NCBI GenBank assembly: GCA_021780905.1
Contig: JAJXXW010000081.1
Coordinates: 1-64,000 of the forward strand
Length of the DNA stretch: 64,000 bases
Reading direction: 5' to 3'
From: a bacterium
GTDB taxonomy: Bacteria; Verrucomicrobiota; Verrucomicrobiia; Limisphaerales; UBA11358
Position numbers and translations under genes: made by a program. Below are positions 18,381 to 26,057 of the stretch, one piece after another (position 1 is the first letter of the stretch; every line of letters starts with the position of its first letter). The notes beneath the pieces are model-generated. The model did no database searches and was not told the origin of the DNA. It saw only the letters and a list, made by a program, of their open reading frames with translations.

Positions 18381-18405
18381 CCCGTTTTTGGCTTTTTTTT
18401 GGGAG

Positions 18406-18481
18406 TGGAGCCGAATGCCAGGCTTGAACTGGCGACCCCGAAATTACGAATTTCGTGCTCTACCAACTGAGCTAATTCGGC
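18406..18481 (-). tRNA. tRNA-Thr(CGT), complete, carried by the element
   Basis: The minus strand folds as a full cloverleaf: acceptor GCCGAAT/ATTCGGC, D arm GCTCAGTTGGTAGAGC, anticodon stem CGAAA/TTTCG with loop TTCGTAA (anticodon CGT, reading ACG), variable GGGTC, T arm GCCAG-TTCAAGC-CTGGC, discriminator T and encoded CCA. All stems are perfectly paired. It has the same anticodon as the tRNA gene destroyed by the insertion but a different body, so it is not a duplicate generated by integration. It lies about 190 bases inside the left border. Confidence 0.93.
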
Positions 18482-18492
18482 AACCGTTCGCC

Positions 18493-18521
18493 AATTTGCC
18501 AGTTCCGCTGTCGCCAGTCAA
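18493..18521 (-). promoter_or_regulatory. Promoter of the carried tRNA-Thr
   Basis: On the minus strand TTGACT (18521-18516), 17 bases, then CAAATT (18498-18493), 11 bases before the tRNA. The -35 neighbourhood GCTTGACTGGCGA is identical to that of the interrupted host tRNA promoter at about 18137-18149. Confidence 0.6.
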
Positions 18522-18539
18522 GCAAGACGCAAAGACCCG

Positions 18540-18902
18540 CTAAATCCCCTCGCCTTCTCCGGTCATGGTCTGCGCGGCTTGCCGCCGTTGCCATGCGTCG
18601 GCATGGTCGGCGGTGTAAAGGTCGCGGACTTTCGCTTGCGCGTTTTCGTCAACCTGCTCAACCACTCGTCGGGCAAGGTCGTAAAACAAATGCCAGCGGG
18701 CGCGTTTGTAAATCTTGGGCTTCTGCTCATGCAACCAATAAAACACGGCGCGAAGCGTCTCGGTCGTGTCGTGGGTCAGTTGGTAGCGCGGCAAATTCGT
18801 TCCGGGTTTCATTCGTGCCAGCGCGGTCTGCTCGCCGGGGAAAATCTCGGCGGCGAGTTGTCGCGCCTCGGCTTTGGTGCGGGTGTAGTTGGGAAAATTC
18901 AT
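18540..18902 (-). CDS. Hypothetical element protein
   Basis: This 120-residue protein begins MNFPNYTRTKAEARQLAAEI (ATG at 18902; an in-frame upstream extension is rich in His/Arg and unlikely). It is helical and charged, with HEQKPKIYKRARWHLFYDLARRVVEQ in the middle and a short acidic tail. No family was recognised and no membrane segment is seen. It is the last gene of a minus-strand run of small genes (20208 down to 18540) that looks like one transcription unit, and it lies next to the carried tRNA. Confidence 0.65.
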   Translation of the reverse strand: MNFPNYTRTKAEARQLAAEIFPGEQTALARMKPGTNLPRYQLTHDTTETLRAVFYWLHEQKPKIYKRARWHLFYDLARRVVEQVDENAQAKVRDLYTADHADAWQRRQAAQTMTGEGEGI

Positions 18903-18946
18903 GGTGTGATTGCGGGCCGCTGTCACCGGCCCGGTGCTGGTTGCGT

Positions 18947-19351
18947 TCAATCCTCGTCGGGCAACATGATGGTGATGGCTGGTTGCGGGTCGTCCATGTC
19001 GAGCGCGGAACAAACGGCAACCAATTTGATGAGCTTGGCCGCGCGGTTGTCATTGCGGACATACAAGGCCACCGGCAAACGGTCGGTGTGGCCGTGGCTC
19101 CGTTGGATGGCGAAGCGGAGCATCCAGACAATATCCCAAAGCCTTCCGGCCTCGTCCTGTCCGGTCACGCCTTCGGGCACGGCAACGTAAGCGTCAAACA
19201 CTCCGCGCGTGATAAATACCGGAAATTTGATTCCGGCCTCCTTCGCGGTCGTGCTGACATCAACTTGCACGCCGTCCGCGACGGCCTGCTTGCGGGTGTA
19301 GGCATAGATGATTTCGCCAAAGGGCGATTCGTTTTGGTTCGCATTTTTCAT
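18947..19351 (-). CDS. DUF6573 family protein
   Basis: This 134-residue protein matches the DUF6573 pattern I know from plasmids and integrative elements: GEIIYAYTRKQAVADGVQVD, then VSTTAKEAGIKFPVFITRGVFDAYV and GRLWDIVWMLRFAIQ, ending in LPDED. The function of the family is unknown; it is a good marker of a plasmid-like backbone. The start is ATG at 19351, 13 bases after the previous gene. Flanked by other small element genes in the same direction. Confidence 0.75.
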   Translation of the reverse strand: MKNANQNESPFGEIIYAYTRKQAVADGVQVDVSTTAKEAGIKFPVFITRGVFDAYVAVPEGVTGQDEAGRLWDIVWMLRFAIQRSHGHTDRLPVALYVRNDNRAAKLIKLVAVCSALDMDDPQPAITIMLPDED

Positions 19352-19364
19352 GTGTTGTTGGTGG

Positions 19365-19568
19365 TTAAATTTTTTTGACGCGACTGGAATCCGGGGAAGC
19401 CATTTCGTAACCGAGCCGCTTTAGCTCGTTGAACATGGCGTTACGCTGTTTGCGGAGCCGGGGAACGATTTTGCCCTGGGCATACCAGATGGCGGTGTCG
19501 AACTGCACGATGGCTTTGCCAAGTGCGCTGGCGATGACTTGGGCGTGGATTTGTTGGTCTGTTTTCAT
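19365..19568 (-). CDS. Small hypothetical element protein
   Basis: This 67-residue protein, MKTDQQIHAQVIASALGKAI..., is helical and basic (WYAQGKIVPRLRKQRNAMFNELKRLG). The ATG at 19568 is preferred, since the longer in-frame extension overlaps the preceding gene. The spacing of 8 bases to the preceding gene and 13 to DUF6573 supports translation as part of the small-gene operon. No family recognised. Confidence 0.55.
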   Translation of the reverse strand: MKTDQQIHAQVIASALGKAIVQFDTAIWYAQGKIVPRLRKQRNAMFNELKRLGYEMASPDSSRVKKI

Positions 19569-19576
19569 GGTGTAGA

Positions 19577-19864
19577 TTATTTGCGGTTCAAAATCGGTGT
19601 TTCGGAATCGGGTGAGATACGGAACAACTTGGGCGGTGGCTGGAAATAGACCGGCCCGCGAAATCTCGTATCGAATTGGCGCGGTGGCTGATTCATCAAA
19701 ACCACGGCTGAACAATCATTAACTCGCAACACACGGCAAAGCCGGTTGTCGAATTTGATTACGTCGCCAGCCCGCAACCGGTGCGGATGGGTGTCGCCTG
19801 TGAACCAAACCAGCCCGAAAAATTCCGTCTGCTGGTTGTCGTTGGCGATGCGCTTGGTTCTCAT
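19577..19864 (-). CDS. Hypothetical element protein
   Basis: This 95-residue protein starts MRTKRIANDNQQTEFFGLVW and contains GDTHPHRLRAGDVIKFDNRLCRVLRVND, which looks like a small beta-barrel. The ATG at 19864 overlaps the stop of the preceding gene (ATGA-type overlap), which supports both the start and co-translation. The long in-frame extension upstream of this ATG would cover that gene in another frame and is rejected. No family recognised. Confidence 0.6.
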   Translation of the reverse strand: MRTKRIANDNQQTEFFGLVWFTGDTHPHRLRAGDVIKFDNRLCRVLRVNDCSAVVLMNQPPRQFDTRFRGPVYFQPPPKLFRISPDSETPILNRK

Positions 19865-20208
19865 TGGACACCTCCCGCGATGAAATTGAATTGCGGTTCG
19901 GGATTGTTGAGAAAGTCGCGGACAAGTTCGGTGTCCTGCGGGCGTGATTTCAATTCCAAGGTCACACTTTCGCCTCCGGCCCACAGAGTTTCTACGTCGC
20001 CCAAAAAGAAACCTGCGCTGATGGCCTGCACGTTGCCATGTGACTTTTGCACCTGTGCCAGCATGGCGTTGTGCTGAATCGTCGCCGGGAACGCGACAAC
20101 CTGCTCGCGGCCTGCGATGGCAATGACGATGAATTTCGCCGTGTCTTTTACTGATAGTGCGGTGCGGCTCTGGAGCCTTGAAATTTGGTTTGTGGGAGTC
20201 GGTTGCAT
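19861..20208 (-). CDS. Hypothetical element protein
   Basis: This 115-residue protein (MQPTPTNQISRLQSRTALS...) alternates beta and helical stretches: KDTAKFIVIAIAGREQVVAFPAT, QAISAGFFLGDVETLWAGGESVTLEL. It shares a 4-base overlap with the next gene and heads the run of small genes ending at 18540. It lacks membrane segments and recognised motifs. Confidence 0.6.
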   Translation of the reverse strand: MQPTPTNQISRLQSRTALSVKDTAKFIVIAIAGREQVVAFPATIQHNAMLAQVQKSHGNVQAISAGFFLGDVETLWAGGESVTLELKSRPQDTELVRDFLNNPEPQFNFIAGGVQ

Positions 20209-20387
20209 AAAAAGGATTTTTTTTACTGCGGTGCGTTTGCGTTCCGTATGCCTTCACAAAAAAGCCCGCGTAGCAGGGGCGGATAGCAGGGATTCCTTTC
20301 AAGGTTCGCGTCCATCCCCCCTGTGAAGTCGGGCGGTGAGGCATACAACGCGGACGCCAGCAAAAAAGTCCTTCAACCGACCGGGAA

Positions 20388-20418
20388 CAAAACGGGCTGA
20401 CGACGGAAGCCCGTTTTG
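20388..20418. terminator. Bidirectional terminator-like hairpin
   Basis: A perfect 11-bp stem CAAAACGGGCT / AGCCCGTTTTG with a 9-base loop. The GC core flanked by A and T runs can work in either direction. It lies in the gap between the DUF932 gene and the downstream small-gene run. Confidence 0.6.
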
Positions 20419-20492
20419 GATCGGAGCGAGTCCAGAGGTGGAACCTTTGGCGGATGGGGCGTGGGGAAGATGGCACTTCACCACAAAAAAAA

Positions 20493-20516
20493 GGGCGGAG
20501 CCTTTCGACCCCGCCC
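20493..20516 (-). terminator. Terminator of the DUF932 gene
   Basis: On the minus strand a GGGCGG / CCGCCC stem is followed by eight T residues (the A run at 20484-20492). It begins just after the stop of the DUF932 gene. Confidence 0.7.
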
Positions 20517-20523
20517 CCTTCTG

Positions 20524-21381
20524 TCAGTTCTGCACGCTTACCACGGCGGGCAAATTTCCGCTCCGCAACGCCTCGGCAAGATGCCAAAGCGATTTATTCA
20601 GGCGGATGTCCTCGGCCAATCCCGTAACCGGGCGGGTGCGGGTGTGGCGGGTGTCATTGTCACGGCGGCGGGAATACTCCTTCTGTCCACCGCGTAGCAG
20701 ATTTTCCTGCACGCGATTATAGACGCGCCAAAGGTCATTGCCTCTGTCCTCGTAACGGCGCGATTCCAAAACCTTCGCGGCGCTCACGGGTGCGTTTTGG
20801 ACTGCATCCCAGCGGAGCATGATGGCCGCTTCCGCAAATGCTCGCGCCTCGGTGTCGTTCAAATGGCGGGCGCGGAATGATTCAACGCTGTCGGTCAACT
20901 GTGGGATGTTCGCCAGAAGTTTGAAGCTCGCGGCAATGATTTCGTCGGCTTCGCCTCCGCTGTGTCTCACGGAAATATGTTCAAACGTGGTGTCTGAAAC
21001 CATGAGGCCATTGCCACAGATGAGCCGATACAAGGCGGCGTGTAGCTGATAGGCACTGCTCCGGTCATGGCTGTTCACCAGCGCAATCTCGGCAACGTAT
21101 TCCCCGCCCCGGCCAATCTGGTTGCGGTGCTGGAAACGAATCATGTGTTTTTGAAAGCCGATGCGGTTTTCCAGTCGAACGGATTGCTCGCGGGCGTCAA
21201 CTGGTGCCCAGCCTTCGGCCCGCATACGGCTGACAATTTTGCCGGTCGGGATGAACGTGTAGCGGTCGCTAACATCGCCTGCGGCCTGTGACGCGAATAC
21301 GGATGGCGCTTGCACGGCAAGCGATTCGTCGCTGAGTTCTGCGCGGTTTTGCTTTGTGGTATCGAATGATGAACTGAACAT
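20524..21381 (-). CDS. DUF932 domain protein (phage/plasmid-type)
   Basis: This 285-residue protein has the DUF932 layout: an N-terminal strand-rich part with YTFIPTGKIVSRMRAEGWAPVDAREQ, a middle with ALYRLICGNGLMVSD and FEHISVRHSGG, and a helical C terminus. DUF932 proteins are common on plasmids, phages and integrative elements; no biochemical role is established as far as I know. The ATG at 21381 follows an A/G-rich stretch (AGAAAGAAAAAG) suitable as ribosome-binding site. A strong terminator follows it, so it is expressed separately from the downstream small-gene run. Confidence 0.8.
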   Translation of the reverse strand: MFSSSFDTTKQNRAELSDESLAVQAPSVFASQAAGDVSDRYTFIPTGKIVSRMRAEGWAPVDAREQSVRLENRIGFQKHMIRFQHRNQIGRGGEYVAEIALVNSHDRSSAYQLHAALYRLICGNGLMVSDTTFEHISVRHSGGEADEIIAASFKLLANIPQLTDSVESFRARHLNDTEARAFAEAAIMLRWDAVQNAPVSAAKVLESRRYEDRGNDLWRVYNRVQENLLRGGQKEYSRRRDNDTRHTRTRPVTGLAEDIRLNKSLWHLAEALRSGNLPAVVSVQN

Positions 21382-22063
21382 AACTTTTTCTTTCTGTTTT
21401 GTTGTCGGTCGGATGCTTTGCGTTTTGCACGCACCCCCAACACCAACACTAGAAGGCAAATTTCTAAAAGCGTGCCAGCAGGGGCACCCGACGCAGACTT
21501 GTCGAGGCTGGGGAGCGAACGAGCTTGCGAGTGGTAGCGGTCGCTGGCGCGATTTTGGCAAGGGGTCGGAGCGCACTCAGCCAGCGGTGCGCGTAGGGGG
21601 AAACGTGGCCGCATCGTTTATTAACGGCCACAGCGGAGCCTAAATGAGCGGGCAAGGATGATACCGGAATTGCCCGCGTCGTGTTGGGGGTTCCGGCAGT
21701 CTCGTCCGCTTTGTGGCCGCTGGAACGAAGCAACGCGGCAGTGTAGGCGGTTGCAAACGGCCGAGTCTGCGCCTGCGGGGGAGCCAAGTCTTTGCGAACT
21801 GCAAGGCGGCGTCCGTGGAACGGGGGAATAGCAGGGCGCGAAGTCTTGGCGACGGGGCGAATTGATTTTTGAAAGCTCCGGTCAGAATTTCCAATCTGTC
21901 CGTCACTCCGCTATTTAGCCTAAAGGCTAAAAATTATTTCTGTGACTTCAGGCAAAGATTTTCAAATGACGGGGTGACGGACTTCTGGATGTTTTTAGCC
22001 GCGTGACACCAATTGGTGTCGAAATGAAAAGGCCGGCGAGCCGAAGCCCGCCGGCCAATTTGC
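21382..22063. other. 680-bp non-coding region of the element
   Basis: No frame here looks like a protein. The sequence is GC-rich with many short G runs. A small perfect hairpin (TTTAGCC-TAAA-GGCTAAA) lies at 21914-21931. It might hold a replication or transfer origin or an RNA, but nothing specific can be named. Confidence 0.4.
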
Positions 22064-22312
22064 CTACTTCGCCGCCGGTTTCTTCGCTTCTTGGGCGATA
22101 ATCCAAGTGTGCGCCTCGTTGGCGAGCTTGCCGAGCGGCAGCAGGTCGTTGCGCCCGAAACTGCTGGTGGACTTCCACGTTTCGCCGTCCTTGTAACTGC
22201 GGGCGAAGGTGACGGCATAATGGCTGCCGTTGCGGTTTTCGTTTTGCCAGATGGCCGCTTTGAGCGCGCCGATACGGATTTCATGGACTGGTTTTTTCGT
22301 TGTAGTTTTCAT
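22064..22312 (-). CDS. Small conserved element protein
   Basis: This 82-residue protein, MKTTTKKPVHEIRIGALKAA..., has a beta-rich core (IWQNENRNGSHYAVTFARSY, then KDGETWKSTSSFGRNDLLPL) and a C-terminal helix (KLANEAHTWIIAQEAKK). I recall proteins of this shape as frequent, unnamed neighbours of plasmid and island genes in Planctomycetes and Verrucomicrobia; the fold is reminiscent of small single-strand-binding proteins but no assignment is made. The ATG at 22312 is preferred over a long Arg/Pro-rich extension. Confidence 0.65.
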   Translation of the reverse strand: MKTTTKKPVHEIRIGALKAAIWQNENRNGSHYAVTFARSYKDGETWKSTSSFGRNDLLPLGKLANEAHTWIIAQEAKKPAAK

Positions 22313-22735
22313 TTTTAGTTGTGGCCCGTGGCGGGGCGTTTTGTTTTCGCAGAGATTCAAACAAACGCACCGGCAACGGAGCATGACGGACGCCGGCAAG
22401 CGCGGTGTGAAGGGCGGCGGAGCATTGGCAGGTGAAATGACATCCTCCGGTGGCGTGATGCCTGCGCGGAGCAACCGGCACAAAGCGCGTGAGGCGGGAA
22501 AATGGAAGCGGAACAGAAACCGTCAGAAATCGAGGCGGCTCACGGCGGCTGGCAAATACGGCAACTGCTGGTGTGCGTTGCCGTGTCGCGTTACGAGCGG
22601 TGAAAGGAAATGCAAGGACGGAACTGCTGGCGCGATTCATCAATCGAGGGCGCACATTTGGAAATCGAGCGGCGGATGGCAAATTGGTCGGAGCCGTTTG
22701 ATTGACTTTCTGGCGTCGGCTTTTCATCCTGTTGT
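22313..22735. other. Divergent intergenic region without a supported gene
   Basis: About 420 bases between the minus-strand small gene and the plus-strand cytochrome gene. Open frames exist on both strands but their translations are Arg/Pro/Ala-rich and unconvincing. The promoters of both genes should lie here. Confidence 0.4.
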
Positions 22736-24724
22736 GTGCCTCAACCACTGCCAAAATTTCAGCCGTCCGTGTGGATAATTTTTCGGCTATTGCTGGTCAC
22801 GGCGGCACTGAATTTGGCCGGGGCGGAGTCGGTTACAACCAACGCCAACGCCTTTGCCGGCTACGCCGGTTCCGAAAGCTGCCGGGACTGCCACAAGGAC
22901 GATTACGAGCTGTGGAAAACGTCGCATCACGCGCTCGCCGAACGGGGCGCAAGCCCGGCCATTGATTTGGTTGCCTTCGTTCCCTCGCGCAACATCAAGC
23001 ACGGTTCCGAAACCACTGCCGTTCAAACCAACGGCAGCGCATTTCAGATTGTCACCCTCGGCATGGACAGCAACCGCCAGCCGTTCCGCGTCGAGCGTGT
23101 CATTGGCAATTCGCCGCTGGTGCAATTTCTCACGCCGTTCCCCGGTGGCCGCTATCAGGTTCACGAAGCCTCCTACGACCCGAAATCGAACCAATGGTTT
23201 TACGTTTATGGCGATGATTTGCGCTACCCCGGCGAATACGGCCATTGGACAGGCCGGGGCATGAACTGGAATTCCTATTGCGCCGAATGCCACAACACTG
23301 ACTTGCAAAAGAATTACGATGCCGCCACGGACAACTACCATACCGCGATGGCCGAAATGGGCGTGGGCTGTGAAGCCTGTCACGGCCCGCTCAAGGCGCA
23401 CAATGAATGGCAAGCGGCGCATCCCAAAACCACACTGAAAGACCCGACGGTTTCCAAGTTAAGCCCGGCGCGGATTGTTGGCCTGTGTGGTTCCTGCCAT
23501 TCGCGCAACACGGATTTAACCGGCCAATTCGTTCCCGGCGAATCCTATTACGACCATTACGCGCCGGAAATCTTGGACGCCGCCGGGCGCTGGTATGCTG
23601 ACAACCAAAACAAGGATGAGGATTACGAGTTTGAAGCCTTCATGGGGAGCAAGATGTATCAGGACGGCGTGATTTGTCTCGACTGCCACAACGCCCATTC
23701 CTACAAAAACACGCTGCAAGGAAACGAGCTTTGTATGCGCTGCCACAATGGCGGCTATCCCAAAGCGCCGAAGATTGATGTAGCCAGCCATCAACACCAA
23801 TGCGCCAGCGATTGCAAGGGCTGTCACATGCCGGTGACGGTTTATATGCAGCGGCATCCACGCCATGACCACGGCTTTACTATTCCCGACCCGCTGTTGA
23901 CAAAGGAGCTTAACATTCCGAACGCCTGCAACCGCTGCCACGCAGACAAGTCAACGGATTGGGCGGTGAAATACACGGATGAATGGTATGGCACAAACAT
24001 GAACCGCATGACACGCGAGCGGGCGCGGTGGGTTGCGTCCGGTGCCAGTCATAAATTGATTGGGCTGCTGGCCGACACGAATCAACCGGCGTATTGGCGG
24101 GCGGTGGCGGCTTCCTTTTTGTCACGCTCGGCGGATGAACCGGCAACGCAAGCGGCGTTGCTGGCAGAGTTGAAAAACGAGCATCCGCTGGTTCGGGAAA
24201 AAGCGGTGCGCGCCTTGGAACCGTCCCTGGCTGACACAAATGTTTTGGCCGCGTTGAAGCCGATGCTGAATGACCCGCTGCGAAATGTGCGGGTGGCGGC
24301 GGCGTGGGTGCTGCGGGCGACGGTGGATATGCAGGGACAGGCCGGCCAGGATTTGCAACGGATGCTGGACTTGGAAGCCGATCAACCGACGGGACAATTT
24401 GAAGAAGCCATGTTGTTGCTGGCTCGCCAGCAACCGGCGGAAGCGTTGAAGCATCTTAAAAAGGCGACGGCATGGGACAAACTTTCGCCGCCGTTCCTGT
24501 GCGCCCAGGCACAGGTGCAAGACCAGTTGGGACAACTGGCGGATGCGTTGAAAACACTCGACCAAGCGGAAGCCGCCGTGCCAGACGACCCGCACATTCC
24601 TTATGTGCGGGCGGTCATTTTGAAACGCAATGGGCGGGATGATGAGGCGCGGACGGCGGCAAAACGGGCGTTGGAAATTCAAAATAGTTTTATCCCTGCA
24701 CAACTATTTATCGAGAAACTCTAA
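22736..24724 (+). CDS. Eight-heme c-type cytochrome with HEAT-like and TPR repeats
   Basis: This 662-residue exported protein starts with a GTG and a signal sequence (hydrophobic about 12-30). Eight CxxCH heme sites follow: CRDCH (49), CAECH (182), CEACH (212), CGSCH (251), CLDCH (314), CMRCH (333), CKGCH (360) and CNRCH (398). Residues about 430-530 look like HEAT-type repeats (LVREKAVRALEPSLADTNVL, PLRNVRVAAAWVLRA). Residues about 540-660 form TPRs. The layout suits a periplasmic or surface electron-transfer protein with a protein-docking tail. No membrane quinol oxidase or other respiratory partner is adjacent. It is cargo of the integrated element, converging with the TPR gene only 3 bases away. 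Confidence 0.85.
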   Translation: MPQPLPKFQPSVWIIFRLLLVTAALNLAGAESVTTNANAFAGYAGSESCRDCHKDDYELWKTSHHALAERGASPAIDLVAFVPSRNIKHGSETTAVQTNGSAFQIVTLGMDSNRQPFRVERVIGNSPLVQFLTPFPGGRYQVHEASYDPKSNQWFYVYGDDLRYPGEYGHWTGRGMNWNSYCAECHNTDLQKNYDAATDNYHTAMAEMGVGCEACHGPLKAHNEWQAAHPKTTLKDPTVSKLSPARIVGLCGSCHSRNTDLTGQFVPGESYYDHYAPEILDAAGRWYADNQNKDEDYEFEAFMGSKMYQDGVICLDCHNAHSYKNTLQGNELCMRCHNGGYPKAPKIDVASHQHQCASDCKGCHMPVTVYMQRHPRHDHGFTIPDPLLTKELNIPNACNRCHADKSTDWAVKYTDEWYGTNMNRMTRERARWVASGASHKLIGLLADTNQPAYWRAVAASFLSRSADEPATQAALLAELKNEHPLVREKAVRALEPSLADTNVLAALKPMLNDPLRNVRVAAAWVLRATVDMQGQAGQDLQRMLDLEADQPTGQFEEAMLLLARQQPAEALKHLKKATAWDKLSPPFLCAQAQVQDQLGQLADALKTLDQAEAAVPDDPHIPYVRAVILKRNGRDDEARTAAKRALEIQNSFIPAQLFIEKL

Positions 24725-24727
24725 AAA

Positions 24728-26056
24728 TCATTTAGTTGGCTTATTAGGGAGGGAAGCGTGGTATGCTTTATGCGTCTTATAAAGCTCTAACCTTTCCTTT
24801 TCATCATGGGAATTTTCAGCGCTTTGCGGCTTAAGCCTTATGGCACTTTCCTGATACTTGACAGCATTGTCAAAATCACCTGCCTCCGCATAGGCATCTG
24901 CAAGTGTGCCAACAAAATTCCAAAGTTTCCAATTTGTCAAAGAACAAGCGGTCGTAGCAAGTTTAACTGCCTCGCTGCCGTTCCGTTCCACTGAAATTGG
25001 ACAAGTTGCCAATAACCAAGCAAAATCATTGTAAGCTTCTGCATATTTAGAATCGTTTATAATGGATTGTTTGTAATCTTTCACAGCCTCGTCATATTTA
25101 TTCAAGCTGTTGTAATACATTGCGCGTCTTAAATACGCGGCCGCAAACGTAGGCCGCTGTTCCAAAACGACTGTTTGGTCTTTGATTGCATTTGTAAAGT
25201 CTAGCATCAAATAATAGCAGGTGGCGCGATTTTCATGTGCAACAAAGTCTTCAGGGTTAAGATCAATGACTTTTGAAAAATCATTTATAGCTTTTTCATA
25301 TTCTCTCTTATACAAATAAATAGACCCGCGAGTGTTTAGAGCCAAAACATAGTTGGGTAAAAAATCTATGGCGCGATTTAAGTCATTAAGCGCACTGTCA
25401 AGATTGCGCATTTTGTAATAGGCATACCCTCGTCCACCTAAAACAGCACTATTTTTGGGGTCAATTTGGAGTGCGTGACTGTAATCAGTTATAGCCTGAC
25501 TGAAATTATATTTTTGCAAGTAGGCACTCCCTCGTCCTTCAAAAGCCATTTCGTCATTTGTATTAAGGTCAATAACGTAAGAAAAGTCGGCGATGGATGG
25601 GTCATATTTCCCTTCACTTAAATAAGCTTTCCCGCGATAGTCGCGATTTGCTATGGTTTTTGGGTCAAGTTCTATTGCCACACTTAAGTCTTTAATTGCC
25701 TTGTCATATTCGCCGTCAAAATAGTAGGCGTATCCACGATTTCCATAGGACATAGAATCGTTTGGGTTTAACTGAATAGCTTTTGAATAATCATCAATTG
25801 ACTTCTGCCAATTCCCAATTCTGGAATACGCAAACCCACGGTAAATGTAAGAAATCGCGGCATTTGAATTAAGCCGGATAGATTCAGAATAATCACTGAT
25901 TGCCTTTTCCCAATCTCCATTTTTGGCGAACGAATAGCCGCGATAATTATAAGCAAGTGGGTCGTTGGGATTGAACGCCGTCTCTTCATCAGCGCAAAGT
26001 TTAACGCAAAAAATGAACAAGACTGTGCTTATGAATAAACCATTAGTGATATTCAT
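24728..26056 (-). CDS. Exported tetratricopeptide-repeat protein
   Basis: About 442 residues. A signal peptide (MNITNGLFISTVLFIFCVKL) is followed by about eleven TPR units of 34 residues, each with the pattern YxxRGxAYxxxGxxxKAIxDYxxAIxLxP. TPRs mediate protein-protein contacts. The ATG at 26056 lies one base after the stop of the orphan RHS gene, so translation is coupled to it. The gene is markedly AT-rich compared with neighbours. In this position, directly downstream of an RHS tip, a secreted partner or periplasmic immunity-type factor is conceivable, but TPR content alone does not show this. Two further in-frame ATG codons lie upstream at 26077 and 26095, inside the RHS gene. Confidence 0.75.
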   Translation of the reverse strand: MNITNGLFISTVLFIFCVKLCADEETAFNPNDPLAYNYRGYSFAKNGDWEKAISDYSESIRLNSNAAISYIYRGFAYSRIGNWQKSIDDYSKAIQLNPNDSMSYGNRGYAYYFDGEYDKAIKDLSVAIELDPKTIANRDYRGKAYLSEGKYDPSIADFSYVIDLNTNDEMAFEGRGSAYLQKYNFSQAITDYSHALQIDPKNSAVLGGRGYAYYKMRNLDSALNDLNRAIDFLPNYVLALNTRGSIYLYKREYEKAINDFSKVIDLNPEDFVAHENRATCYYLMLDFTNAIKDQTVVLEQRPTFAAAYLRRAMYYNSLNKYDEAVKDYKQSIINDSKYAEAYNDFAWLLATCPISVERNGSEAVKLATTACSLTNWKLWNFVGTLADAYAEAGDFDNAVKYQESAIRLKPQSAENSHDEKERLELYKTHKAYHASLPNKPTK

Positions 26057-26057
26057 A

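Noticed and set aside
18406..18481. The second tRNA-Thr might be a remnant of an earlier, nested integration.
   Set aside because: It is complete with CCA and promoter, and no core repeat, integrase or broken half accompanies it. It remains the main alternative and is listed as a refutation test.
22281..22778. Opposed open frames between the small element gene and the cytochrome gene.
   Set aside because: Low-complexity Arg/Pro translations, no ribosome-binding site and no family likeness.
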